Source: VXRD01 sp965242535 (lineage in GTDB: Bacteria; Latescibacterota; UBA2968). From it: 64,000 bases of DNA. The DNA lies in NCBI GenBank assembly GCA_965242535.1, contig OZ251458.1:4774001-4838000 (forward strand), read 5' to 3'. A program made the position numbers and the translations under genes. Positions 54,850 to 62,906 of this stretch are shown here, piece by piece (within the stretch, counting starts at the first letter, position 1; every line of letters begins with the position of its first letter). Below the pieces are notes generated by a model. That model was not told where the DNA came from, made no database searches, and was given only the letters and a program-made list of their open reading frames with translations.

Positions 54850-55974
54850 CTACGAATCCGTTGGTTTTTTCGTTCTGCTGCGGTAAAAGGGTTCTAACTC
54901 GCTGAACTTGGGAATGATCTTTACCTCGACCCGTCGATTGGCGTTTTCAACGGCTTTCCTCAGATTGCTGTCAATCGCCGCGATCCTGAAGCTCCCAATC
55001 CCTCCCTTTGTGCCTTCTGCGCCTTCTGTCCCTTTTGTGCCTTCTGCACCTTTTGTGCCTTTTGTGCCTTTTGTGGCTTCTGTGCCTTCTGTCCCTTTTG
55101 TGCCTTCTGTGCCTTTTGTGGCTAACCTGCCATCTCCCTCCCGCGCCCTCGAAATCAATTCGTAATCTTCATGCTGCGTTAGTCCGATATTTCCCCAGAG
55201 CATCACGAGCGATGAGATGCGCCGCGCGGCGGAAAGATCGGAAACCCTTTGGGTATCTGTTCGCGCCTTTATGGAAATGGCGAACTTGCCATCTCGTCGT
55301 CGCGCTTCCAAAGCATTTTTCAGTCTGTTTCCAATACTCTTCAAGTCCTCTTGTGCAGAAGGGCGAATGCCGTCGCCATCCCACATCCCCGACGGAGAAA
55401 ACACATCGCTGTAAATGGTGATCGTATCTCTTTTGACTTCAATTTTCGGGTTGGATTCTCCCAAACCCGCCGGAATGAGTTCGTAGTACTCCGGCGTAAA
55501 TCCGATATCCCGCCAGAGCAACGCGAGCGATTGGGCGCGTTGATACGAAAGCCGGTCGTTATTTTCCGCAGGCCCCATCGTATCTGTATGTCCCTCAATG
55601 ACAATTCTGAAGCTCTGACGCTGGCGGTTGTCCAAATACGTCTTCAACTTTTTTCCAATATCCTTCAAATTTCCCACCTGATCATCCCTTATCTCCCACC
55701 TATTAAAAGGAAAAAGGACATCGCTTTTAATGACGATTGTCCCTCTCTCCACTTCGACTTTTTTCCCCTCCATCTCCTGCTTCAAATCATCCAAATCTTT
55801 GAATATGCTGCCGACAATGTGATTCAGATCGGTCAACTGAACCAAACTGATAAAGTTCTGCACGACCATCAAGATGAGCAGAAACATCGCAAAAATAAAA
55901 ATGGATGTAATCAGATCCGTAAAAGACGGCCAGACATTCAGCGACGTATCCCGACGAGTTCGTTTTTTAGCCAT
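54850..55974 (-). CDS. MotB/ZorB-like envelope protein with two OmpA domains
   Basis: A 374-aa protein. The N-terminus VWPSFTDLITSIFIFAMFLL is a single membrane helix with an Asp (residue 20) in the position of the proton-binding Asp of MotB/ExbD/ZorB. Two OmpA-type peptidoglycan-binding domains follow: the first with intact GHTDT and Arg146, the second (near 180-350) degenerate, with ARTDT, and split by a (KGTEGT)n insertion of ~40 residues. It should pair with the MotA-like protein upstream and anchor it to peptidoglycan. ATG at 55974 follows AGGTGG; two GTG codons lie just before. Separated from the MotA-like gene by a MITE remnant. Confidence 0.85.
   Translation of the reverse strand: MAKKRTRRDTSLNVWPSFTDLITSIFIFAMFLLILMVVQNFISLVQLTDLNHIVGSIFKDLDDLKQEMEGKKVEVERGTIVIKSDVLFPFNRWEIRDDQVGNLKDIGKKLKTYLDNRQRQSFRIVIEGHTDTMGPAENNDRLSYQRAQSLALLWRDIGFTPEYYELIPAGLGESNPKIEVKRDTITIYSDVFSPSGMWDGDGIRPSAQEDLKSIGNRLKNALEARRRDGKFAISIKARTDTQRVSDLSAARRISSLVMLWGNIGLTQHEDYELISRAREGDGRLATKGTEGTKGTEGTEATKGTKGTKGAEGTKGTEGAEGTKGGIGSFRIAAIDSNLRKAVENANRRVEVKIIPKFSELEPFYRSRTKKPTDS
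55003..55125. repeat. in-frame simple repeat inside the OmpA-like gene
   Basis: Runs of 9-bp TGTGCCTTT/TGTGCCTTC units ending TTTTGTGGCTAACCTGCC, encoding Lys-Gly-Thr/Glu-Gly-Thr repeats. Nearly the same repeat and the same trailing sequence occurs in non-coding DNA at 10720-10755, so the coding run was probably gained from the intergenic family. Confidence 0.85.
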
Positions 55975-55989
55975 CACCACCTACATGAG

Positions 55990-56365
55990 AGAAGTTCACG
56001 GATGTTCCCCAGTACGTCAACCAAACCATCGCACAAAATACCATCGCAAAACACCATCACAAAAGGCCATCACGCACAGCGCGCAAGTCCGTTTCGCAAC
56101 CCACATCCATCTGGCAATTCACTTTGCAGGCTGGCTCATGTCGTCCTGTTACAGAAGCGCTTTGCGCTGTGCTAGCCCCTCGGCGCATGAGAGCGGCATT
56201 TTTTGCCTACTTTTCTTCAGACGCTTATTCGCGTCTTCTCTGTTGACAAAAAGTAGGTCGCCGCACGCCGTAGGCACAGGCGTAGCCAACGCATCAAAGG
56301 CAACCCACGATGCTTTAGGACCAAAGTTGTTAGAAAAGCGAGCAATATCGGCGTTGATTTGTGCG
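55990..56365 (-). repeat. MITE-like element, copy 6, truncated
   Basis: Minus-oriented copy, empty at both internal palindrome sites, with the AGACGC...GCGTCT hairpin. It lacks the terminal ~35 bp including the inverted end on the side touching the MotA-like stop codon. It occupies almost all of the gap between two genes that should be expressed together. Confidence 0.8.
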
Positions 56366-56370
56366 TAACA

Positions 56371-58266
56371 TCAGGAAGCTCGCTTAAAAAGCCCCATCAA
56401 TTTACCTATCCAACGCTTAAGCCTGTTTGGACGATCCGGGAGGACATCCATATCCGTCAGCAACCCGATGATCCGCCTTTGCTGGCGCAGGACTTCGGGG
56501 AAATCATTCAGCGTTTGATTGACCACGGTCAAATTCTCCACCAGCGTCTCCTTCAAATCCTCTATGGCACTTTCAACGCTCAAAAGGCTCTGGCGCAAAG
56601 CCTTGCCCCTTTCATCTATCCCCGCCTCGTCTTCTCGATTCGATACCTGCTGGAACCTCAAAAGGTCTTGTTCCGTGTTGTGAATGGCATCCAATCGCGC
56701 CTTTATATGATCAAAAACGAGCTGATACGGCGGTTCATCCGGATTGAGTTTTTGAAGCACCTGATAGGTTTCCCCCATCGTCAGCGCCAAAGCATCGATC
56801 CTTTTCTCGAAGTCTCCAACCATCTTTTCAACCGCGGCTTTCAATTCCTCCAGCGGTTCGCTGAGCTTGGTAAAATTCGAGATGTGCTTCACGAAAGCTT
56901 CGCCTGCCTCGCGCACCGCTTCGGCTCCTTGAGAGAACGTTGCGCTCCAATCCTCGCTCACCCGATAGTAGGAATCACTCGCCGCGTTGAGGATATCGCT
57001 GGCGCGGTGGAGGGTTTGCAAAAGCGGTTCGAGAGAGACCACTATTTTTTCAAAATGCGCCTCGAGTGCGCGCTTGAGATAGTTTCCCTGATCCGCCATA
57101 AATTGAGAATGCCGAGCGGAAAAATCATCGAGCGTCTTCTGCCATATTTCACTCACCCGATAGTAGGAATCACTCGCCGCGTTGAGGATATCGCTGGCGC
57201 GGTGGAGGGTTTGCAAAAGCGGTTCGAGAGAGACCACTATTTTTTCAAAATGCGCCTCGAGTGCGCGTTTGAGATAGTTTCCCTGATCCGCCATAAATTG
57301 AGAATGCTGATCGGAAAAATCATCGAGCGTCTGCTGCCATATTTCGCTCGCCCGCTGGCTGGAAGCACTCGCCGCCTTAAACGTATCGCTCGTATCTCCA
57401 AGCGTTTGCAAAAGCGGTTCGAGAGAGACCACTATTTTTTCAAAATGCGCCTCGAGTGCGCGCTTGAGATAATCCTCCTGACCCGCCATAAATTCGGAGT
57501 GCCTATCAGCGAGGGACTCAAAGGCTCGATTAACCGCCTCCTCCAACTGCGTCTCTGGCGAAAACAATCTGAACCTCGGCGCGATATCTTCATTGAAGTG
57601 CGTTTCCAACTCGTCGAGCAGTACATGCCGTTTCTTGCCGATAAAAATTGAAAAAAGAAAATTCAATACAATCATAAGACCCAACCCGACAATACTGGTT
57701 AGAAAGGCAAACTTCATCCCCGAAAGCGATCCGCCGATTTTTTTCAGCATTTCTGTCATGCTCTGTGCTGCCGCCGGGCCTGTGGTCTTGGCACTATCCT
57801 GTGTATTTTGGATAATATCCTGCGTATTTTGGATAATGCTCTGTATCGGTATGATGACGAGAAAAAGTCCAATAAAAGTCCCGAGAAGCCCCAAGATGAT
57901 CAAACTGCCGCTTATCGTGCGAAGCGTATCATCGTTGTTGCAAAGATGGTCTTCTTCCTTTCCGATCACTTCATCGACAATCGGGGGTTTATTTTGCCGA
58001 TGTCCCGCCCGAAACTGCTTCAGCCATTTCCGCGTCTTGGGATTTAGAGTGGGATCTGAAATCTCAGCCGCTTCCCCGCCGTGGTATACGCCCGCACTAA
58101 ATTCTGGGTACCTTCTGCTCCAACGCTTCAAGTCTTCAAGTGCTTTTCTCGACTGAGTCATTTCGCGCTTCATTTTTCCCCATATCCAAAGGCCATAGCA
58201 AAAAACTATGCCCATAAAAAGCAACCAAATCGTCAAAAAATCCCGTTCCAAAGATAAATCGAACAT
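56371..58266 (-). CDS. MotA/ExbB/ZorA-like channel protein with long repeat tail
   Basis: A 631-aa inner-membrane protein. Helices at about residues 11-32, 118-141 (SLIILGLLGTFIGLFLVIIP) and 185-210 (FAFLTSIVGLGLMIVLNFLF); the last two match helices 3 and 4 of the MotA/TolQ/ExbB family that line the ion path. The cytoplasmic tail (residues 211-631) is helical, with three 65-residue repeats (from 256, 321, 386; HSQFMADQGNYLKRALEAHF). ZorA of Zorya also has a long cytoplasmic tail. It sits 13 bp after the GrpE-like gene. Probable partner: the MotB-like protein downstream. Confidence 0.85.
   Translation of the reverse strand: MFDLSLERDFLTIWLLFMGIVFCYGLWIWGKMKREMTQSRKALEDLKRWSRRYPEFSAGVYHGGEAAEISDPTLNPKTRKWLKQFRAGHRQNKPPIVDEVIGKEEDHLCNNDDTLRTISGSLIILGLLGTFIGLFLVIIPIQSIIQNTQDIIQNTQDSAKTTGPAAAQSMTEMLKKIGGSLSGMKFAFLTSIVGLGLMIVLNFLFSIFIGKKRHVLLDELETHFNEDIAPRFRLFSPETQLEEAVNRAFESLADRHSEFMAGQEDYLKRALEAHFEKIVVSLEPLLQTLGDTSDTFKAASASSQRASEIWQQTLDDFSDQHSQFMADQGNYLKRALEAHFEKIVVSLEPLLQTLHRASDILNAASDSYYRVSEIWQKTLDDFSARHSQFMADQGNYLKRALEAHFEKIVVSLEPLLQTLHRASDILNAASDSYYRVSEDWSATFSQGAEAVREAGEAFVKHISNFTKLSEPLEELKAAVEKMVGDFEKRIDALALTMGETYQVLQKLNPDEPPYQLVFDHIKARLDAIHNTEQDLLRFQQVSNREDEAGIDERGKALRQSLLSVESAIEDLKETLVENLTVVNQTLNDFPEVLRQQRRIIGLLTDMDVLPDRPNRLKRWIGKLMGLFKRAS
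56917..57501 (-). repeat. three 195-bp tandem repeats within the MotA-like gene
   Basis: Period is exactly 195 bp (markers GAGAGAGACC at 57031, 57226 and 57421). Copies two and three are nearly identical over long stretches, so duplication was recent or is homogenised. Each codes for 65 residues of tail. Confidence 0.95.
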
Positions 58267-58279
58267 ATCGATCCTTTTC

Positions 58280-59116
58280 CTATCCAGCGATGATCACTTT
58301 TGCTTTGCGTTCTATCTCTCCGCTTTGGGCATTTTTAAGCCCGTGCGCGACGCATCTCACAATACTATCCCGGGATTGCGCCCCGCTCGTATCTTGACCG
58401 ACAATTTGATATCGGCTCGTGTCGTACTCACCCCCCGGGCGCGCGCCGATAAGTTCCACTTCATCCCCGCCTAACCCCGCCATCCCATCGAAAACGCGCT
58501 GTGCGTTCTCCTGCCCGTGCTCGGTGACGCGCTTGTCGATTTCCGGCAAGAAATACCGGATCATCTGCCCGGGGCGCGTGCGCCGCAAAAGGCTCGCGAT
58601 TGAAGACGCGCTAAAAACCTCTTCTCCGAGCAGTGCTCCCTTGAGCAAAAGAACAGGATCCGTCGACGCATTTTGCATTTCGCACAGCGTCAACAGATCC
58701 CGCATTTGTTTTAAGGGCTTCTCGATTTCCCTGTCCACATATCCGTCAAAAGAAACGCGGTCTTCCGACGACATCGCGCCTTCTATTTCCGTCAATGCCG
58801 CGAGAAATCGCCTCAAATACACTACGCGCTGTTTCAACTCGCGTCTGTGTTCTTCCGTTATTGCGCGTTCTGAAACGCCCCGCACCCTTTCTGCAAGCCC
58901 TGCCTTCAACGATTTCAGCCATTCGATCTCGGCTTTATTTTGATCGTTTTCTACGACCTTTTCCGCTTCGTTTTCATTCCGATCGTTCTCCGCGATCTTT
59001 TCCTTGATGCTCGCTACATCTTCGCGCAACGCTCTCACCAAAAAAAAATAAACGCACCCAAGCGCGATGAGAGAAATGATGAGACTCAATAACGGATAAA
59101 ACATGTCCTCAAACAT
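58280..59116 (-). CDS. membrane-anchored protein with GrpE-like C-terminus
   Basis: A 278-aa protein: N-terminal membrane helix (LLSLIISLIALGCVYFFLV), a charged coiled coil to about residue 75, a helical middle, and a C-terminal segment (220-278) with the GrpE beta-domain pattern, G-x2-YD-x2-RYQIVGQ ... IVRCVAHGLKN...RKAKVIIAG. GrpE proteins exchange nucleotides on Hsp70; an Hsp70-type ATPase is encoded just upstream, which supports this reading. GGAGGTGA precedes the ATG. The GrpE assignment rests on pattern only. Confidence 0.7.
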   Translation of the reverse strand: MFEDMFYPLLSLIISLIALGCVYFFLVRALREDVASIKEKIAENDRNENEAEKVVENDQNKAEIEWLKSLKAGLAERVRGVSERAITEEHRRELKQRVVYLRRFLAALTEIEGAMSSEDRVSFDGYVDREIEKPLKQMRDLLTLCEMQNASTDPVLLLKGALLGEEVFSASSIASLLRRTRPGQMIRYFLPEIDKRVTEHGQENAQRVFDGMAGLGGDEVELIGARPGGEYDTSRYQIVGQDTSGAQSRDSIVRCVAHGLKNAQSGEIERKAKVIIAG

Positions 59117-59182
59117 GAGTCACCTCCGCAATATGTACGACAACGGGCGTAACGCAAGGGCGTAACGTAAGGGCGTAACATT

Positions 59183-59314
59183 TTACGCCCTTACACCCTT
59201 ACACCCTTACACCCTTACACCCTTACACCCTTACACCCTTACACCCTTACACCCTTACACCCTTACACCCTTACACCCTTACACCCTTACACCCTTACAC
59301 CCTTACGCCCTTAC
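59183..59314. repeat. octamer tandem repeat (TTACACCC)n
   Basis: About sixteen uninterrupted copies of TTACACCC, the ends varying to TTACGCCC. The left border is a small hairpin GGGCGTAA-CATT-TTACGCCC preceded by GGGCGTAAC phrases of opposite polarity. It looks telomere-like but is internal and lies between two genes of the cluster. Confidence 0.95.
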
Positions 59315-59321
59315 GCAAGAA

Positions 59322-59425
59322 GATCAAAAAGGAGAACGGCATCACGTATAGGAAAAGCTTTTCCTCTCCCGTCTCCCGTCTCCCGTCTCCCCTTGATCAA
59401 AAGCGGCATCACGTATAGGAAAAGC
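59322..59425. repeat. direct duplication of the Hsp70-like gene 3' end around a CT-rich insert
   Basis: GATCAAAA followed by CGGCATCACGTATAGG(AAAAGC) occurs at 59322-59358 and again at 59395-59425, the second copy being the true gene end. Between them is a CCCGTCTCCCGTCTC tract of the window's low-complexity family. Confidence 0.85.
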
Positions 59426-62264
59426 CCTCGCAATGTCGGTGTTCTTCCCAGACGAGTTCAAAATCACTGCCATCCTCTTCATCGCCAACGCGATAATTAT
59501 ACCAAAGGCTCGCCTTTCCCTTCGCATCGCAACGCAGTTCCAGGCAATAAGTCCAAAAACGCGCCCGTTGAAATGCGTCATCTTCTATCGGCACGCGCAA
59601 CGCGGCAGCAACCCTATTTTTCCCTTGGGTCATCCTCGTGTTGAAATCCCACCCAAAAAACTCCAAAAGCCTAATCTCTCCCAGTGCCCTTTCTGTTGGG
59701 ATGATGGGAGATGGATTTTCGGGTTTGATGGTCGTACCCGGCTTCAAAGGTGTCCAGCGGTCAAAAATGGGCACAAAATGCGTGTACGCACTTCGACAGA
59801 TCGGATAATTTAATTTGTGTATGCCCGTTATGCGCGACCCCGTGGAGCCGCCCATCAAACTCGCGCCGTATTTAATCCCTCCCAAAGCCACACTTTTCTT
59901 TAGTCTTTCGGGTTCGAAAATGATCTCTTTGGCATGCACTTTCTCTTTTGCCATCTGTTTTATCAGCGGAAAACGGGAGGAATTGCCTTCCAAAATCAGA
60001 TAATCCAACTGGACATCGTCAATCTGTTTTTTCTCGACCAGATATTCCTGCATTTGACCGAGCTTGTCAAAACCTTTTTCCAAATCCTCGCGCACGGCGT
60101 CATGGATGGCCTCAATATTTATTTTTTTTCGAGCCATATCTTCTTCATCCGACAAAAATTTTCTCGTTATTACCTCCAGCGCATCTTCAAACTCGGGCGT
60201 TATTTCGTCTTTCTCCTTTATCGTTTCTGCCAATCCATAGAGCGTTGAGAAATTCTCATCTTTAATTCTCAGTGCCTCACCCAAAGTACCGGGAAACGGG
60301 AATCGTTGTCGATCATCCGGCGGGACGATCTGATCGTACAAATACCGAGCGATTCTAAAAGACAGCAAATCGCCACCCAACGAGTTATCTCCATCTGAAC
60401 CGAGAATTTCGACATCCGGGCGTCCGCCGCCTTGAGAAGTTAAACGGACAATGGAAATATCCGTCGTCCCTCCCCCGCAATCGAAAACGCCATAAACAAT
60501 CGTTTGACCCCGCTCCAGTGTCTCGGCGAGATCCATCGCGTAATCGAGGGCAATGGCTTCGGGTTCGCTGATATCCAAAATAACTTTGAGCTCCATCCCC
60601 TTCATAGCCCATTCAATGGCTTTTTCCAATGCCTCCTTATGGTGGTTAAAAACCGCGGGATACGTAAAAATCGCTTCCGACGGTAAATAACCCGTTATCT
60701 CTTGAAAACGCTCCAATAGGAAACGGAGATAAAGCCCCACCATCTCAATCGCATTGACTTCAATATATCTATTGCCTCGGGTATATGCCCTTCCGTTGAT
60801 GCCGATGCTCCCGGTGCCCAAGTCGTTGTAAATGATCTTCTCGTCGGGCGTTGTCAACCAGCGTTTGAAGCCCCAACAAATGGACGGGATATCTTCAGAA
60901 CTGAACCGCAGCTCTTTCAGGGTATCGCCAAATCTCAAAAAGACTTCTTTCTCCTTCAAAACGGCGCGTCTTTCATCGGTCCCCAACGCTTGTAACACTT
61001 CCAGAAAATCCTCTATCTCTGCTATCGCCAAAAACTGAAATACCGAGGGGAGTTCCGAAACGCCTTCGCCCGTCCCTAATTCCAACAGATTCTCGCGGTT
61101 TCCGTCTTGGGGATCCAGATATGCAATACACGAATTGGTGCTTCCAAAATCGACCGCAATGGGAAAGTCCAAACGCTGAGGCGGTCGGATTTGAACGCGA
61201 AAAGGAATCGGTTCATGGAACGGTTCATCTTTCCCGACAGTGGTTCCATGAATGTCCAGCATTGCCTCAATGGTGGTGTCTTGTTCAACTGTGGGAAGGC
61301 TATCTCGATTGAGAAGCAAACCGATTTCAGTACTTGAAGAATCGATCGGAACATAATTTTGATCTGTTATTTTTCCCTCGAGCCACTTCTGATCTGATTC
61401 AACCCGATTGATTCGCAGGGGTGGGCCGCCCGAGTGCTCTACGGTTAGCGCGAAATCTATATTCTCCTTGCCGCCGGATACCAGTGCGTTCTCGTTCACA
61501 AATCGGTGGCTGAACTGCCAATCGATCTTTGGCCTCTCGACATAGCGCACCGCGAGTTTGAATGCGACCTCGCCCAAACCGTCAAAGGGAAAATTGAGAA
61601 CCGCGCCGCAAGTCTCCTCGGAAAACTCCTGCCGCCGAATGAGGTAAAATCGCAAGGGATCGCCAGGCGAGAGTCGATGGGGAAACGCCTCTGGCAATTG
61701 ATGCAAAACAAAATGAGATTCGCCCTCGGACAAATAAGGAGTGCCCTGAAGTGTCAGCGGAGAATCGTGGCGAAGCGTAAAGAAGATGCGTCCGTCGTTG
61801 GGATCCATAGCACAAGACTGCGGTTCTTCTGCGTCGTGCCTCAACGCATCGCCATCTGCTGGCTCGAGCGAAATCTCCGGTGCTTTCTGGCACCGAACCC
61901 AAATATCAACAGATCCATTAGGTTCACTCGACGAAAGCAATTCCAACCTGCCGATACCGCCTTCCCGAGCATCATGCGAGCAACGCAGTTCCACCTCGTC
62001 ATCGGCATCGAGCGTATAGGGCGGTTCGCCTCCCTGCCACTGGGTAATCTCGAAATTGAATGCCGCCAAACCCGAAATTTTTATGGGATTGATCCCTTCA
62101 TTTTTGAGCTTCAGCGTGAAGGGTATGCCAGAATAAATTGTCAAGTCTTTATTTCGATCGGGACTGACTACCAAGCGCGCCAACGGATACCGACAACTCC
62201 CACAAAAAATATCCTCGAGGGAAACGCGCCAGTAGCACTTAGGGCAATGTCTGTTATTGTTCAT
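59409..62264 (-). CDS. zinc-ribbon / Hsp70-type (actin-fold) ATPase
   Basis: A 951-aa protein. Cys7, Cys10, Cys21 and Cys24 form a zinc ribbon; residues 30-360 look like beta-sandwich repeats; the Hsp70/actin ATPase follows with phosphate-1 VDFGSTNSC (370-378), connect segment SEPEAIALDYAMD (566-578), phosphate-2 FDCGGGTTDISIV (594-606) and adenosine loop LILEGNSSRFP (756-766). The C-terminal ~150 residues do not look like a normal Hsp70 substrate-binding domain. No membrane segment. AAGGT precedes the ATG. With the GrpE-like gene next to it, it probably forms a chaperone-like ATPase pair serving the MotAB-like channel. Confidence 0.85.
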   Translation of the reverse strand: MNNNRHCPKCYWRVSLEDIFCGSCRYPLARLVVSPDRNKDLTIYSGIPFTLKLKNEGINPIKISGLAAFNFEITQWQGGEPPYTLDADDEVELRCSHDAREGGIGRLELLSSSEPNGSVDIWVRCQKAPEISLEPADGDALRHDAEEPQSCAMDPNDGRIFFTLRHDSPLTLQGTPYLSEGESHFVLHQLPEAFPHRLSPGDPLRFYLIRRQEFSEETCGAVLNFPFDGLGEVAFKLAVRYVERPKIDWQFSHRFVNENALVSGGKENIDFALTVEHSGGPPLRINRVESDQKWLEGKITDQNYVPIDSSSTEIGLLLNRDSLPTVEQDTTIEAMLDIHGTTVGKDEPFHEPIPFRVQIRPPQRLDFPIAVDFGSTNSCIAYLDPQDGNRENLLELGTGEGVSELPSVFQFLAIAEIEDFLEVLQALGTDERRAVLKEKEVFLRFGDTLKELRFSSEDIPSICWGFKRWLTTPDEKIIYNDLGTGSIGINGRAYTRGNRYIEVNAIEMVGLYLRFLLERFQEITGYLPSEAIFTYPAVFNHHKEALEKAIEWAMKGMELKVILDISEPEAIALDYAMDLAETLERGQTIVYGVFDCGGGTTDISIVRLTSQGGGRPDVEILGSDGDNSLGGDLLSFRIARYLYDQIVPPDDRQRFPFPGTLGEALRIKDENFSTLYGLAETIKEKDEITPEFEDALEVITRKFLSDEEDMARKKINIEAIHDAVREDLEKGFDKLGQMQEYLVEKKQIDDVQLDYLILEGNSSRFPLIKQMAKEKVHAKEIIFEPERLKKSVALGGIKYGASLMGGSTGSRITGIHKLNYPICRSAYTHFVPIFDRWTPLKPGTTIKPENPSPIIPTERALGEIRLLEFFGWDFNTRMTQGKNRVAAALRVPIEDDAFQRARFWTYCLELRCDAKGKASLWYNYRVGDEEDGSDFELVWEEHRHCEGFSYT

Positions 62265-62906
62265 GAGTACCTTCTTGATGGAGTCAATGGGACCCGGCCC
62301 TCGTTATTCGCTCCGCTCATTGTAGGCTACGAGTGATGTATCAATGGCTGTTTGATGGCTTTGATTCACCGATGGATACGAGGACAGGCACGGGGGCCTG
62401 TCCCTACAACGGATGGGATAAGAGGCGATGGGATTGCCCGCTACCCTACTCTCGCTTTTAATCCGTCTCTCTGCCCTCTGCCCTACTCTCGCCTTTAATC
62501 CGCCTCTCTGCCCGCTACCCTACTCTCGCCTTTAATCCCTCTCTCTGCCCTTTGCCCGTTTGGCGACCGGTGATCGACGGGCGAAGGCATGACTCACCGA
62601 TAGATACGAGGACAGGCACGGGGGCCTGTCCCTACAACGGACTCGCCTCTCGCCTCTCGCCTCTCGCCTTTTGCCTTTTGCCTCTTGCCTTTTGCCTTTT
62701 GCCTCTTGCCTTTTGCCTCTTGCTTCTCGCCTCTCCCCTTTCGCTTCTCACCTTTGGGCCGGGCGGAAGGGCGAGGATAAGGGGTGTTGGGATTGCCCGC
62801 TACCCTACTCTCGCCTTTAATCCGCCTTTCTGCCCTTTGCTCTACTCTCGCTTTTAATCCGCCTTTAATCCGCTTAATCCGTTTAATCCGCGATCCGTGC
62901 GTAACA
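62265..62906. repeat. repeat-filled gap in the envelope cluster
   Basis: 640 bp without a gene. Holds two REP-like palindromes (62382-62403 and 62610-62631), several imperfect copies of a TACCCTACTCTCGCCTTTAA phrase (62444-62560 and 62800-62870), a CTCGCCTTTTGCC run (62641-62740) and a TTTAATCCGC run (62855-62890). GTGCGTAACATCA touches the stop of the tubulin-like gene and recurs at 56360-56372 next to the MotA-like stop. Confidence 0.8.

Noticed and set aside
54850..58266. Flagellar stator motAB or Tol-Pal locus
   Set aside because: The MotA-like protein has a 420-residue tail, the MotB-like protein has two OmpA domains, and no flagellar, TolA/TolB or TonB genes are near.
59183..59314. CRISPR array
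   Set aside because: Pure octamer tandem repeat without spacers and no cas genes.
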